From contig NZ_PREX01000003.1 of the NCBI RefSeq assembly GCF_009935905.1, positions 62,001-126,000 on the forward strand: 64,000 nt of DNA, read 5' to 3'. This DNA comes from Alkalibacterium sp. MB6 (GTDB taxonomy: Bacteria; Bacillota; Bacilli; Lactobacillales; Carnobacteriaceae_A). Below are positions 47,751-56,051 of this stretch, in pieces. A program made the translations under genes and the position numbers. The notes under the pieces were generated by a model, which was not told the DNA's origin, searched no databases, and worked only from the letters and a program-made list of their open reading frames with translations. The first letter of the stretch is position 1. Each line of letters opens with the position of its first letter.

Positions 47751-48986
47751 ATGGACTTAAAAGCAAAAGGGCCAAAACACTGGCTCGTCCTTATCGCTGC
47801 GTGTGCGATGTCTGCCAGTTCTTTTGGCATCAGTTTAAACGTCATTGGCGTTTTTTATACTCCTGTAGCAGAAAGCTTAGGCGTTTACCGTGGGACCTTC
47901 GCTGTCCATGCCACACTTTCTTCTCTCGCTTTAGCTATCGTGACCTTATACTTCTCACAATTATTAAACCGCTTCGGTTGGAAGCCTCTTTTAACCTTTG
48001 GTGTTTTACTAGCTTCTTTGTCTACAGCTGCTATGGCATTCACTACCCAAATGTGGGTATTTTATATTCTTGGAACACTTCGAGGTTTAGGGGCTGGATT
48101 ATTTGCAGCCGTTCCCGTCTCACTCGTCATCAACAATTGGTTTGAGGAGAAAAAGGGCTTAGCAATGAGTATTGCTTTTGGATCCAGCGGTATTACCGGA
48201 GCTATTTTTTCACCAATTTTCACTTCACTCATTGACTCTATTGGTTGGGAATCTACCTTTATCATCATGGGGGCAACCATCTTCCTTATCGCTTTGCCTG
48301 CTATACTCATCCCTTACTCTCTTAACCCAAAGGACGACGGCTATTTACCTTACGGATTTAAACAAGTTAAAAACGGGAAAAACCGTCCTGTCATTAAGCA
48401 AGTTGATTGGTCTAATTTTTCATTATTCAACTCAGTCTTTATTTTATTAGGGCTTGTCGCTGTTCTTCATACGTCTCTAACAGGTATCAGTCAGCATTTT
48501 CCAGGTTTTGCCGAATCAAAACAGCTAACTCCTCATGTTGGTGGATTGATGTTGTCTGCCGTGATGATAGGGAACATTACATTCAAATTACTAATCGGTT
48601 TTATCAGTGATTATATCGGAGCAGTCAAATCTACCGTAATCATTATCGGCATAAACGCCGTAAGTATAGTCATGCTTTTGGCTTCCACACAGCCAACCAT
48701 TGCCATTATCTCTTCCTTTATATTTGGCTCTGTGTTCGCTATCCCATCAGTCTTGCTTCCTTTGCTAACGACTGACTTTTTTGGGAGAGAACGCTACGTT
48801 AGGATTTATCCTGTCATTTCCTTTTTTGCAGGTATTGGTGGCGCACTATCCATGTCAGTCGTCGGCTATGTTTATGACTTCACCGGCTCTTATGTCCCAG
48901 CATTCATAACTGGACTTGTCTTCCACGGGATTAACGTTCTATTTATTTTAGTTGCCAGCAAACAGTCTCAGAAAGAGCGACTGTGA
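47751..48986 (+). CDS. MFS transporter (12 membrane helices)
   Basis: A 411-aa major facilitator protein with about 12 hydrophobic segments. The topology, with a central cytoplasmic loop at about 200-225, and elements such as GTLRGLGAGLFAAVP (helix 4 region) and GFISDYIGAVKS (loop 8-9 D-x-x-G motif) fit the oxalate/formate antiporter-like and monocarboxylate-type MFS branch. The substrate cannot be named. It is a single gene between the uraA control region and a shared terminator. Confidence 0.85.
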   Translation: MDLKAKGPKHWLVLIAACAMSASSFGISLNVIGVFYTPVAESLGVYRGTFAVHATLSSLALAIVTLYFSQLLNRFGWKPLLTFGVLLASLSTAAMAFTTQMWVFYILGTLRGLGAGLFAAVPVSLVINNWFEEKKGLAMSIAFGSSGITGAIFSPIFTSLIDSIGWESTFIIMGATIFLIALPAILIPYSLNPKDDGYLPYGFKQVKNGKNRPVIKQVDWSNFSLFNSVFILLGLVAVLHTSLTGISQHFPGFAESKQLTPHVGGLMLSAVMIGNITFKLLIGFISDYIGAVKSTVIIIGINAVSIVMLLASTQPTIAIISSFIFGSVFAIPSVLLPLLTTDFFGRERYVRIYPVISFFAGIGGALSMSVVGYVYDFTGSYVPAFITGLVFHGINVLFILVASKQSQKERL

Positions 48987-49051
48987 CATATTAGCCGTCA
49001 AGTCATTTCCAAATGAGTTGGACGTGACTTCTTACATTCATCTAATTAAAC

Positions 49052-49088
49052 AAAAAAGGAATCCCTTAATTTTTCAGGGATTCCTTTT
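49052..49088. terminator. Bidirectional terminator
   Basis: AAAAGGAATCCCT / AGGGATTCCTTTT forms a 13-bp stem with T-runs in both directions, between the MFS gene and the LURP-like gene. Confidence 0.92.
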
Positions 49089-49091
49089 AAT

Positions 49092-49577
49092 TTACGATGC
49101 GCCCTTTTGAGATTGAGCTAACACACAGTCGATGACGATAACGACTCCTAAAAGTATCGTGAACGCTTCATCATCGTAAATAGTAATGTCATATGAGTCG
49201 CCCCATGAAAACCACTTTTTAGTAACATCTGCAACGACTCTTGACTGGTCTTTAATCACATAATCATGAGCCATGACGGAACCTTCAACTATCCAGTTTT
49301 GCCCAGTAATTTGATAGTTGTTTTTGAAAAAGGCGAAATCCTTCTTTATTGTCGCCACTAATTCGTTTTGACTATATAAATCGAACTCGGGCAATAAACG
49401 CCATAGTTTTTGTTCAATATAGAGGATTTCTTGATGATGGTGATCATACACTCTCAGTTTCTTCCCCAGTGTAAGGAACTCTCCTTCGACGAAATAGGCA
49501 TCGTTGCCCATGTCATCTTTGACGGTAAAGCGGTCTTTCAATGACAACACTTGCTGCTTGATGACGAACCGTTTCAT
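49092..49577 (-). CDS. LURP-one-related (YxjI-like) family protein
   Basis: 161 aa, soluble, without a signal peptide. The pattern of FVIKQQVLSLKDRFTVKD at the start, YFVEGEFLTLGKKLRVYD, and repeated beta-strand-like segments fits the tubby-like LURP-one-related family (B. subtilis YxjI). The C-terminal ILLGVVIVIDCVLA is hydrophobic, as the central helix of the tubby fold. No activity is known for bacterial members. It follows ftsW by 16 bp and is probably co-transcribed with rodA-ftsW. Confidence 0.8.
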   Translation of the reverse strand: MKRFVIKQQVLSLKDRFTVKDDMGNDAYFVEGEFLTLGKKLRVYDHHHQEILYIEQKLWRLLPEFDLYSQNELVATIKKDFAFFKNNYQITGQNWIVEGSVMAHDYVIKDQSRVVADVTKKWFSWGDSYDITIYDDEAFTILLGVVIVIDCVLAQSQKGAS

Positions 49578-49593
49578 GCTGATGCAGCTCCTT

Positions 49594-50754
49594 TTATAGC
49601 TTTTTTTTATCCTTCTCGTAATTCACTCGTACAGATACATTCGCTACTAATCCTAAAGCACCCGAAGAAACAATTAAACTCGTTCCACCGTAACTAATAA
49701 AAGGGAAAGTCACACCTGTTATAGGCATTAACCCAATAACACCGCCTATGTTGATTAAGCTTTGCATTAAAAATAAGGACGCCATACCCACACACAAAAT
49801 AGAATCAAAGGGTTTATTTGATCGTATTGATGTCAAAAACATACGTGAAACAAGCAGTCCAAAAGCTGATAACAGCAAGAATATTCCTAACAGACCAAAC
49901 TCTTCACCGACAATCGAAATAATAAAGTCTGTATATGGAAAGGGTAGATACCCTATCTTCTGCACACTATTTCCGAACCCGACCCCAAATAACCCACCAC
50001 GACTTAAAGCATAGTAAGAGTGAACGAGTTGCATGCCTGCTCCTTCTGCCAAAGCAAAGGGATCCCAAAAGCCTAAGAAACGGTTATATCGGTATTCATT
50101 TAAGAAGAACAACCGGGTCCCAAAGTGCCTAATTAATTGAGACATGCCCGCTATCAGTCCGACCCCACTCAAGCCAGTCCATACACCTAATTTAGGAGAG
50201 ACACCACTGGAAAATATGATAATAGTCGTTAGCAGAACAATCATAAAAGACGTCCCTGTATCTGGCTGAATATAAATAATTAACACCATAAAGCCAACCA
50301 ATATCACAGGTGCAACGAGTGCTTTAAAATAACCTTCAGCAATCTTTTGTTGCTTCTTCGATAAAATATATGCTAAATACCAAATGACCATAACCTTCGC
50401 TAATTCAGCAGGTTGAATATTGAAAAATGGTGTTTCAATCCATCCCCTGGCCCCGTTTATTTCACGGCCAAAAAAGAGCACGAAGATTAAAGATATCACC
50501 GTCAACACCATGCCTAATTGCACCATGCGTTTCTTCTTCAACAATTTAATTGGAACAAACAAACCTGTTAAAAACACCCCATAACTTAACAGTACAAAAA
50601 CGACTTGTCTAGGTAGGTAGTGGTGTGGATTACCATAGTCATGCAAGGCACTGTAACTGCTAGCACTATATACCATCGCTATACTGAAAAGCGTTAAAGC
50701 AAGGTAAGGAAAAACGATTAATTTATCTACATATTTTATTCGATCTCGCAACAT
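49594..50754 (-). CDS. ftsW: SEDS peptidoglycan glycosyltransferase, FtsW-like
   Basis: A 386-aa polytopic protein of the SEDS (FtsW/RodA/SpoVE) family. IQPAELAKVMVIWYLAYIL, YIQPDTGTSFMIV (with the catalytic-region Asp) and LMPITGVTFPFISYGGTS are the family signatures. FtsW is preferred to RodA by the YSASSYSAL N-terminus and FPFISYGG. It polymerises glycan strands with a class B PBP at the septum. It lies 34 bp after rodA; a tandem SEDS pair is unusual at this locus. Confidence 0.85.
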   Translation of the reverse strand: MLRDRIKYVDKLIVFPYLALTLFSIAMVYSASSYSALHDYGNPHHYLPRQVVFVLLSYGVFLTGLFVPIKLLKKKRMVQLGMVLTVISLIFVLFFGREINGARGWIETPFFNIQPAELAKVMVIWYLAYILSKKQQKIAEGYFKALVAPVILVGFMVLIIYIQPDTGTSFMIVLLTTIIIFSSGVSPKLGVWTGLSGVGLIAGMSQLIRHFGTRLFFLNEYRYNRFLGFWDPFALAEGAGMQLVHSYYALSRGGLFGVGFGNSVQKIGYLPFPYTDFIISIVGEEFGLLGIFLLLSAFGLLVSRMFLTSIRSNKPFDSILCVGMASLFLMQSLINIGGVIGLMPITGVTFPFISYGGTSLIVSSGALGLVANVSVRVNYEKDKKKL

Positions 50755-50788
50755 ATCCTTAATCCTTTCTGACTCAATCCAGGATTAT

Positions 50789-51982
50789 TTATGATCCTGG
50801 ATGAAATTCCTCCCCTTCTCCTGAGAAGAAGTAGGATTTGTGATGGTAACGCATGGACATAATAAGCCCAATCCCCATCATGTTCCCAAGCAGAGATGAT
50901 CCCCCTTGCGACACAAACGGTAAAGGGATGCCGGTTATTGGAAGAAGACCAATATTCATACCGATATTTTCAAATACGTGAAAAACAATCATCATAATGA
51001 CACCTGTTGCAATATAAGCATAGAACTCATTTTTAGTATCGTAAACCACTTTAATCATTTGATACACTAAAACAAAATAGATGAAGATTAAAAAGGCGCC
51101 ACCAGCAAAGCCAAAGTTTTCACCAATCGTAGCGAAAATCATATCCGATTCACGAACCGGTACATAGACATCGCTCACGCCAAAACCTTTTCCGAATACG
51201 CCACCCGTCCCAATTGCTTTTAAGGTTTGGGTAATTTGGTAGTTTGCATCACTCCTCCCACTATGCGGAAATAACCATGTGTCGATACGAGCAAACTGAT
51301 AGGGTGCGAATAACCCTGTCTGATACAATAGATCCCGCCGAAAGACAACTAGGAGAATCAACGTTGCTCCAATTATTGTAATTACTAAAAATATGGGAAG
51401 CAAGATTTGCCACTTCACACCAGAAAGCAAGATAACGCCTACTGCTATAGCAATATAAACGAGTGCAGTTCCCAAGTCATTTTGCATGAAAACAAGTACT
51501 AACGGAACAATAGAAACCAAGGCTAACTTTCCAAGAAGCAAAAAGTCATTTTGGTAGTCTCGTTGCCGGTAGTAGCTGTTGTGTTTCGTCACTACTTTTG
51601 CCAACATAAGTATTAAGGAAATCTTACCAAACTCTGATGGTTGAATGGTCCCCAGTGGCCCCAATCTGATCCAGCTTTTCCCACCTGTTCGGGCAGCTAG
51701 CGGTCGATCATAAAACAAGAGTGTCATGATTAGTAAGATAATACCTAAGACGTATAAATAAGATGTCATTTTCCATAATTGTTCAGAATCAAACTGCATC
51801 ACAATCAACACAGCTAGCGCCCCTAATCCGTACCACATCACTTGGCGAACAGTCATTCCAACCCCGCCATCTTGAATTAAAACAGTTGTCGAGTAGATTG
51901 AGACAATACTAATGATAGCCAACAGCATAACAGATAATATGACGCCATAGTCTATTCGCTGAGGGTATTTTTCATTGTTCAT
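50789..51982 (-). CDS. rodA: SEDS peptidoglycan glycosyltransferase, RodA-like
   Basis: 397 aa, ten or so membrane helices, with IQPSEFGKISLILMLAKVV, MQNDLGTALVYIAI (catalytic-region Asp) and LLPITGIPLPFVSQGGSSL. The LPFVSQGGSS ending and RPLAARTGGKSWI region fit RodA, the elongation-associated enzyme. It heads a rodA-ftsW-LURP-like set. Upstream TTGAAA/TAAATA (17 bp apart, near 52060-52090) is a possible promoter. Confidence 0.85.
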   Translation of the reverse strand: MNNEKYPQRIDYGVILSVMLLAIISIVSIYSTTVLIQDGGVGMTVRQVMWYGLGALAVLIVMQFDSEQLWKMTSYLYVLGIILLIMTLLFYDRPLAARTGGKSWIRLGPLGTIQPSEFGKISLILMLAKVVTKHNSYYRQRDYQNDFLLLGKLALVSIVPLVLVFMQNDLGTALVYIAIAVGVILLSGVKWQILLPIFLVITIIGATLILLVVFRRDLLYQTGLFAPYQFARIDTWLFPHSGRSDANYQITQTLKAIGTGGVFGKGFGVSDVYVPVRESDMIFATIGENFGFAGGAFLIFIYFVLVYQMIKVVYDTKNEFYAYIATGVIMMIVFHVFENIGMNIGLLPITGIPLPFVSQGGSSLLGNMMGIGLIMSMRYHHKSYFFSGEGEEFHPGS

Positions 51983-52145
51983 TTATCTTTGTCCTTTCAC
52001 ATTTAACTCATACCTGGTAAGTTTAGTCATTTCTTTATTCAAGAACACATTTTATCAGATATTTAGTGCCATATATACACTATTTCAAAAAAAGTCATAA
52101 ATTAGTAAAAGAGATTGATTTCAGTAGGTCTTCATCTAAGTATAT

Positions 52146-52190
52146 AAAAAGAACCCACCGTCGAAAAGAAGTCTTTTCAACAATGGGCCC
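52146..52190 (-). terminator. Terminator of the rplJL operon
   Basis: CCCATTGTTGAAAAG-ACTT-CTTTTCGACGGTGGG makes a 15-bp stem (with G-U pairs), followed by TTCTTTTT. It closes the operon, so rplJL transcripts do not run into rpoBC here. Confidence 0.9.
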
Positions 52191-52211
52191 TTTAAAAAGT
52201 GATTCATCTGA

Positions 52212-52577
52212 TTACTTAACTTCTACAGATGCTCCAGCTTCTTCTAATTTAGCTTTCAATTCTTCTGCTTCTTCTTTAGAAACATTTTCTTTAACTGCTG
52301 ATGGTGCACCATCAACTAGCGCTTTAGCTTCTTTAAGTCCAAGACCTGTAGCTTCACGTACAGCTTTGATAACTTTAATTTTAGCAGATCCTGCGTCTGT
52401 TAATTCAACAGTAAATTCAGTTTGCTCTTCTTCAGCTGCTGCTGCTCCACCTGCTGCTGCAACTGGTGCTGCTGCTGTAACGCCAAATTCTTCTTCAATA
52501 GCTTTTACTAAGTCGTTTAATTCAACAACTGTAGACTCTTTAATGTCAGCAATAATTTGCTCAATGTTCAATGCCAT
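52212..52577 (-). CDS. rplL: Large ribosomal subunit protein bL12 (L7/L12)
   Basis: 121 aa: dimerising N-terminal domain ([20 protein letters not shown]), an Ala/Glu hinge ([14 protein letters not shown]) and the factor-binding C-terminal domain ([13 protein letters not shown]). The start at 52577 follows GGAGGAAAAC; upstream in-frame codons are not part of the family. It recruits elongation factors. Confidence 0.97.
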   Translation of the reverse strand: MALNIEQIIADIKESTVVELNDLVKAIEEEFGVTAAAPVAAAGGAAAAEEEQTEFTVELTDAGSAKIKVIKAVREATGLGLKEAKALVDGAPSAVKENVSKEEAEELKAKLEEAGASVEVK

Positions 52578-52666
52578 TTTTGTTTTCCTCCATTTAATTG
52601 TAAGTTTGGTCATGACTCAGCATGCCGTTTTGTAATATACATATGAATCGATCAGAATCGGTTGCT

Positions 52667-53173
52667 TTACGCAGCTTCTTCTTCTTTTTGAGTTGCCACT
52701 GCTTTGACTGCCAACGCTGTGTTTCTGATTGGTGCTTGTAGAACAGATAACAGCATAGATAGTAAGCCTTCGCGGCTTGGTAGTGTTGCGATTTGGTTGA
52801 TTTCTTCAACGCTCGCTACTTTACCTTCTAGTACGCCACCTTTAATTTCAAGGTTTGTTGCTGTTTTCGCAAATTCCGCCATAATTTTAGCAGGTGCAAC
52901 AACTTCTTCGTTACTGAATGCTACAGCTGTAGGGCCTTTGAAAATATCTTCCATGCCTTCCAATCCAGCAGCTTCAGCAGCACGACGCAACATCGTATTT
53001 TTCAATACGCGCATTTCAATGCCGGCATCACGTAATTGCTTACGCAATTCTGTTACTTCGCCAACTGTTAAACCGCGGTAATCCACTACGATAACTGCTT
53101 GAGCGTCTTGGAACTTTTTAGTAATGTCATTGACTAAATCTTCTTTTCTTGCAAGGACACTTGCTTTGCTCAT
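52667..53173 (-). CDS. rplJ: Large ribosomal subunit protein uL10
   Basis: 168 aa, with [20 protein letters not shown] and [10 protein letters not shown]. Its C-terminal helix carries L12 dimers, and it autoregulates through the L10 leader. It sits downstream of such a leader and terminator, and 89 bp before rplL. Confidence 0.97.
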   Translation of the reverse strand: MSKASVLARKEDLVNDITKKFQDAQAVIVVDYRGLTVGEVTELRKQLRDAGIEMRVLKNTMLRRAAEAAGLEGMEDIFKGPTAVAFSNEEVVAPAKIMAEFAKTATNLEIKGGVLEGKVASVEEINQIATLPSREGLLSMLLSVLQAPIRNTALAVKAVATQKEEEAA

Positions 53174-53218
53174 TGATGTTTCACCTCCCGATCGTTTGAA
53201 CTAAGGCTTTTTTACAAT

Positions 53219-53251
53219 AAAAAAACCCCATGTCGCCGTAGACATAGAGGG
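53219..53251 (-). terminator. Attenuator terminator of the rplJL leader
   Basis: CCCTCTATGTC pairs with GACATGGGG, followed by seven T. It lies about 45 bp upstream of the rplJ start and is the switchable terminator of the L10 leader. Confidence 0.85.
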
Positions 53252-53274
53252 ATTGTGGTTTTAAATGATCACAT

Positions 53275-53320
53275 AAGTCCTCGGTATGATATTAAGGCCA
53301 GAGCCACATACTGTCTTCGG
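53275..53320 (-). promoter_or_regulatory. L10 ribosomal-protein leader (core motif)
   Basis: On the minus strand CCGAAGACAGTATGTGG ... CTTAATATCATACCGAGG matches the conserved core of the Firmicutes L10 leader (pattern CCGAAGACAGUAGGUG ... CUUAAU ... CCGAGG). L10-(L12)4 binding would favour the downstream terminator. Confidence 0.92.
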
Positions 53321-53405
53321 TTTATTGTGCGACGACTGTTTCAGGTAAATCTGTAACAACCTATCGCTTAGTTTATTTAATTAAGTTATTACCTTAACCT
53401 GACTT

Positions 53406-53434
53406 AGTATAGCAAGATACGTTAGTCAGGTCAA
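53406..53434 (-). promoter_or_regulatory. Sigma-A promoter of rplJL
   Basis: On the minus strand TTGACC (53434-53429), a 17-bp spacer and TATACT (53411-53406). A perfect CCTGACT/AGTCAGG dyad (53398-53430) spans the -10 and spacer. Confidence 0.85.
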
Positions 53435-53451
53435 GGCTTATCATAACTTTT

Positions 53452-54144
53452 TTAGTTTACAGTTGAATTATCAACTTTAACGCCAGGACCAAATGTGCTT
53501 GCAACAGCCATGTTTTTAATGTAAGTTCCTTTAGAACTTGCAGGTTTAGCTTTTACAATAACATCGTGTAAGGCAGCCAAGTTTTCTTGTAACTTTTCAG
53601 TTTCAAATGATACTTTACCAATTGGAACGTGAATGTTTGACTGACGGTCAACACGGTAAGTGACTTGACCAGCTTTGATGTCGTTAACTGCTTTAGCAAC
53701 GTTAGGCGTTACTGTACCAGTTTTAGGGTTAGGCATTAAACCTTTAGGTCCTAATACGCGTCCTAATTTACCAACTTCAGCCATCATGTCTGGAGCTGCA
53801 ACGACAACGTCAAAGTCCAACCATCCGCCTTGTACTTTTTCAACTAAATCAGAATCACCAACGAAGTCTGCTCCTGCTTCTTGTGCAGCTTTAGCAGCGT
53901 CTCCTTTAGCAAATACGATAACAGTTTGAGTTTTACCAGTACCGTGTGGCAATACCATTGCTCCACGGATCTGTTGGTCTGCTTGTTTAGGGTCTACACC
54001 TAGACGGTAAGCTACTTCAATCGTAGCGTCAAATCCAGCATAGTCAATTTCTTTAACTAAGTTCAATGCTTCAACAGCATCGTAACGTTTTTCTCTATCT
54101 ACTCTTTCAAGAGCAGCTAAGAATTTTTTGCTTTTCTTCGCCAT
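53452..54144 (-). CDS. rplA: Large ribosomal subunit protein uL1
   Basis: 230 aa with [13 protein letters not shown]-like [32 protein letters not shown] and the C-terminal [14 protein letters not shown]. It forms the mobile L1 stalk and in other bacteria represses its own operon. It follows rplK after 143 bp that include a small palindromic hairpin (54231-54253). Confidence 0.98.
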   Translation of the reverse strand: MAKKSKKFLAALERVDREKRYDAVEALNLVKEIDYAGFDATIEVAYRLGVDPKQADQQIRGAMVLPHGTGKTQTVIVFAKGDAAKAAQEAGADFVGDSDLVEKVQGGWLDFDVVVAAPDMMAEVGKLGRVLGPKGLMPNPKTGTVTPNVAKAVNDIKAGQVTYRVDRQSNIHVPIGKVSFETEKLQENLAALHDVIVKAKPASSKGTYIKNMAVASTFGPGVKVDNSTVN

Positions 54145-54287
54145 TATATTTCCTCCTTATTGTGGTATTAACGGTTTAACCTCCCACTTGATCTCCGCAA
54201 TTGAATAAGTAAATGAGCTTTCTTATTCATAAAAGAGAATGGCTTCTCTTTTTGGTTGCGGAGGCAGCAAGCATGGAGACAGACTCA

Positions 54288-54713
54288 TTATCCTTCGACA
54301 GTGAATCCCATGCTTCGAGCTGTGCCTTCAACCATGCGCATAGCTGATTCGACATCAGCAGCGTTTAGGTCTTCCATTTTAGTTTCAGCGATTTCTCTCA
54401 CTTGAGCGCTAGTTACTTTCGCAACTTTTTTAGTGTTAGGCTCGCCAGAACCAGATTCTACGCCAGCTGCTTTTTTAAGCAATACTGCTGCAGGTGGTGT
54501 TTTAGTGATAAATGTAAATGAACGGTCTTCGTAAACTGAGATAACAACAGGGATAATCATTCCTGCTTGATCTGCTGTACGAGCGTTGAATTCTTTACAG
54601 AATCCCATAATATTAACCTGAGCTTGTCCTAGTGCAGGTCCTACTGGGGGTGCCGGGTTTGCTTTCCCTGCTGGGATTTGCAATTTCACGACGTTAACTA
54701 CTTTCTTTGCCAC
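54288..54713 (-). CDS. rplK: Large ribosomal subunit protein uL11
   Basis: 141 aa with [20 protein letters not shown] (the thiostrepton-contact N-terminal region) and [17 protein letters not shown]. It is the first gene of rplKA, separated from nusG by its own promoter region. Confidence 0.98.
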   Translation of the reverse strand: MAKKVVNVVKLQIPAGKANPAPPVGPALGQAQVNIMGFCKEFNARTADQAGMIIPVVISVYEDRSFTFITKTPPAAVLLKKAAGVESGSGEPNTKKVAKVTSAQVREIAETKMEDLNAADVESAMRMVEGTARSMGFTVEG

Positions 54714-54826
54714 GAGACATACCTCCTTGATTTTTGTCCGTGAGTGGTTAAATGAGGATGTAAATTTCCTCTCCCACTTCTAAACGCATGCGAAAAACGC
54801 GTAAAGCCTTCTAAGCATACCTAAAT

Positions 54827-54855
54827 AGTTTACCACTCACTTAAGGGTTTCGCAA
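54827..54855 (-). promoter_or_regulatory. Putative promoter of rplKA
   Basis: On the minus strand TTGCGA (54855-54850), a 17-bp spacer and TAAACT (54832-54827). The -35 lies inside the hairpin after nusG. Confidence 0.6.
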
Positions 54856-54864
54856 CCCTTTTTT
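54843..54864 (+). terminator. Terminator-like hairpin pointing against nusG-rplK
   Basis: AAGGGTT-TCGC-AACCCTT followed by TTTT on the plus strand. On the minus strand, the direction of nusG, no T-run follows the stem. It overlaps the nusG stop codon. Confidence 0.6.
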
Positions 54865-55417
54865 AGTTATTCACTTTAGCTATTTGGTTATAGTCCAGTT
54901 CAGCTGTTGTTTCTCTTCCAAACATTTCAACCGTCGCTTTGATTTTTCCTTTTTCCTTTTCAAGCTCAGAGACGATTCCTTCCATTCCTTCAAAGGCTCC
55001 TCCAACGATCATGATGCGTTCCCCAACAGTCACATTCATATCGACCTTACGCGGGTTAATGCCCATGCTACGTAGGATTTGATCCACTTCTTCAGGAAGT
55101 AACGGAGACGGCTTGCTACCTGCTCCATGAGAGCCGACGAATCCGGTCACCCCTGGGGTATTACGCACAATATACCACGCTTCATCTGACATAATCATTT
55201 CCACAAGGACGTATCCAGGGAATACTTTGCTCATGGTTGTTTTTGATTTGCCGTCTTTTTCTTCTACTGTCTCTTCTTCTGGAATTAATACCTGGAGGAT
55301 ATTATCTTCCATGCCCATGCTACTTGCACGTGACTCTAAGTTTTGTTTCACTTTATTTTCGTAGCCGGAATACGTATGAAGAACATACCAGGCTTTTGCA
55401 CTTTCTAACTCTTTCAT
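54863..55417 (-). CDS. nusG: Transcription termination/antitermination factor NusG
   Basis: 184 aa. NGN domain (AWYVLHTYSGYENKVKQNLE, FPGYVLVEMIMSDEAWYIVR) followed by a KOW domain (VGERIMIVGGAFEGMEGIVS). It binds RNA polymerase and influences pausing, Rho and ribosome coupling. It lies between secE and rplK in the usual order, but behind an intrinsic terminator. Confidence 0.98.
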   Translation of the reverse strand: MKELESAKAWYVLHTYSGYENKVKQNLESRASSMGMEDNILQVLIPEEETVEEKDGKSKTTMSKVFPGYVLVEMIMSDEAWYIVRNTPGVTGFVGSHGAGSKPSPLLPEEVDQILRSMGINPRKVDMNVTVGERIMIVGGAFEGMEGIVSELEKEKGKIKATVEMFGRETTAELDYNQIAKVNN

Positions 55418-55474
55418 TATAAGCTCCTTTTATCGTTGTCTTGCCTTCGCTTTTGACCATTCTTTTTTCGTAAT

Positions 55475-55514
55475 AAAAAAACCTTCCTCGCTAATGCGAC
55501 AGAGAAGGTTTTCC
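55475..55514 (-). terminator. Terminator between secE and nusG
   Basis: AAAACCTTC pairs with GAAGGTTTT, with an inner TCGC/GCGA stem, followed by seven T. It lies 63 bp after the secE stop and 58 bp before the nusG start. Confidence 0.85.
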
Positions 55515-55531
55515 GTTCGTTCTTGTGTTGT

Positions 55532-55540
55532 ATTATAACA
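55532..55540 (-). promoter_or_regulatory. Extended -10 promoter candidate ahead of nusG
   Basis: On the minus strand TGTTATAAT with a poor -35 (TTAGCA, 18 bp upstream). The predicted start is only about 11 nt before the terminator hairpin. Confidence 0.5.
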
Positions 55541-55576
55541 CGCCTATTTTTCAAATGCTAATTGTTTTTCGCTTTG

Positions 55577-55753
55577 TCAAAATAAGTTCAATACTACTTG
55601 AATAACTGAATCTGATGCCCAAAAGAAGACTCCGAAGAAGGCCATAACTCCAAATACGGTCAATGTATTCTTTTTCATTGATTTTCTATCTGGCCATGTT
55701 GTTTCTTTTAACTCATGTTTCACTTCACCAAAAAACGTTTTAACTTTACTCAT
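55577..55753 (-). CDS. secE: Protein translocase subunit SecE
   Basis: A 58-codon gene with ATG at 55753 and TGA at 55577: MSKVKTFFGEVKHELKETTW then a single membrane helix (NTLTVFGVMAFFGVFFW). The short amphipathic helix plus one transmembrane segment is the Gram-positive SecE form. It holds SecY in the SecYEG channel and lies just after rpmG. Confidence 0.95.
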   Translation of the reverse strand: MSKVKTFFGEVKHELKETTWPDRKSMKKNTLTVFGVMAFFGVFFWASDSVIQVVLNLF

Positions 55754-55814
55754 ATCCCAAACTCCTTTCTTTCGGCATTCTTTATCAGCTTTACTTGTTT
55801 AATGATCACTCAAT

Positions 55815-55964
55815 TTATTTTGTCTCTCTATGAAGCGTATGTGTCTTACAGTAACGGCAATACTTTTTTACTTCAAGGCGTTCTGTTCGGATTTTAGCTC
55901 CTACTTCTTTGGAGTAGTTTCTAGAACCACATTCTGTACACGCCAATGCCAGTTTCTTTTTCAT
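55815..55964 (-). CDS. rpmG: Large ribosomal subunit protein bL33 (zinc-binding form)
   Basis: 49 codons with ATG at 55964 and TAA at 55815: [20 protein letters not shown], then the second Cys pair ([14 protein letters not shown]). The two Cys-x2-Cys pairs make it the C+ version. It lies just upstream of secE as in B. subtilis (rpmGB). Confidence 0.96.
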   Translation of the reverse strand: MKKKLALACTECGSRNYSKEVGAKIRTERLEVKKYCRYCKTHTLHRETK

Positions 55965-56016
55965 CTATTTCCCTCGCTTTTACCTGTCAAGCTTCAAAAA
56001 GCTTATCATCTCGTTA

Positions 56017-56045
56017 ACTTTACCACCTGAGTAGATGGCTGTCAA
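56017..56045 (-). promoter_or_regulatory. Sigma-A promoter of rpmG-secE
   Basis: On the minus strand consensus TTGACA (56045-56040), a 17-bp spacer and TAAAGT (56022-56017). It begins 6 bp after the apbE stop codon. Confidence 0.8.
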
Positions 56046-56051
56046 ACGGCT

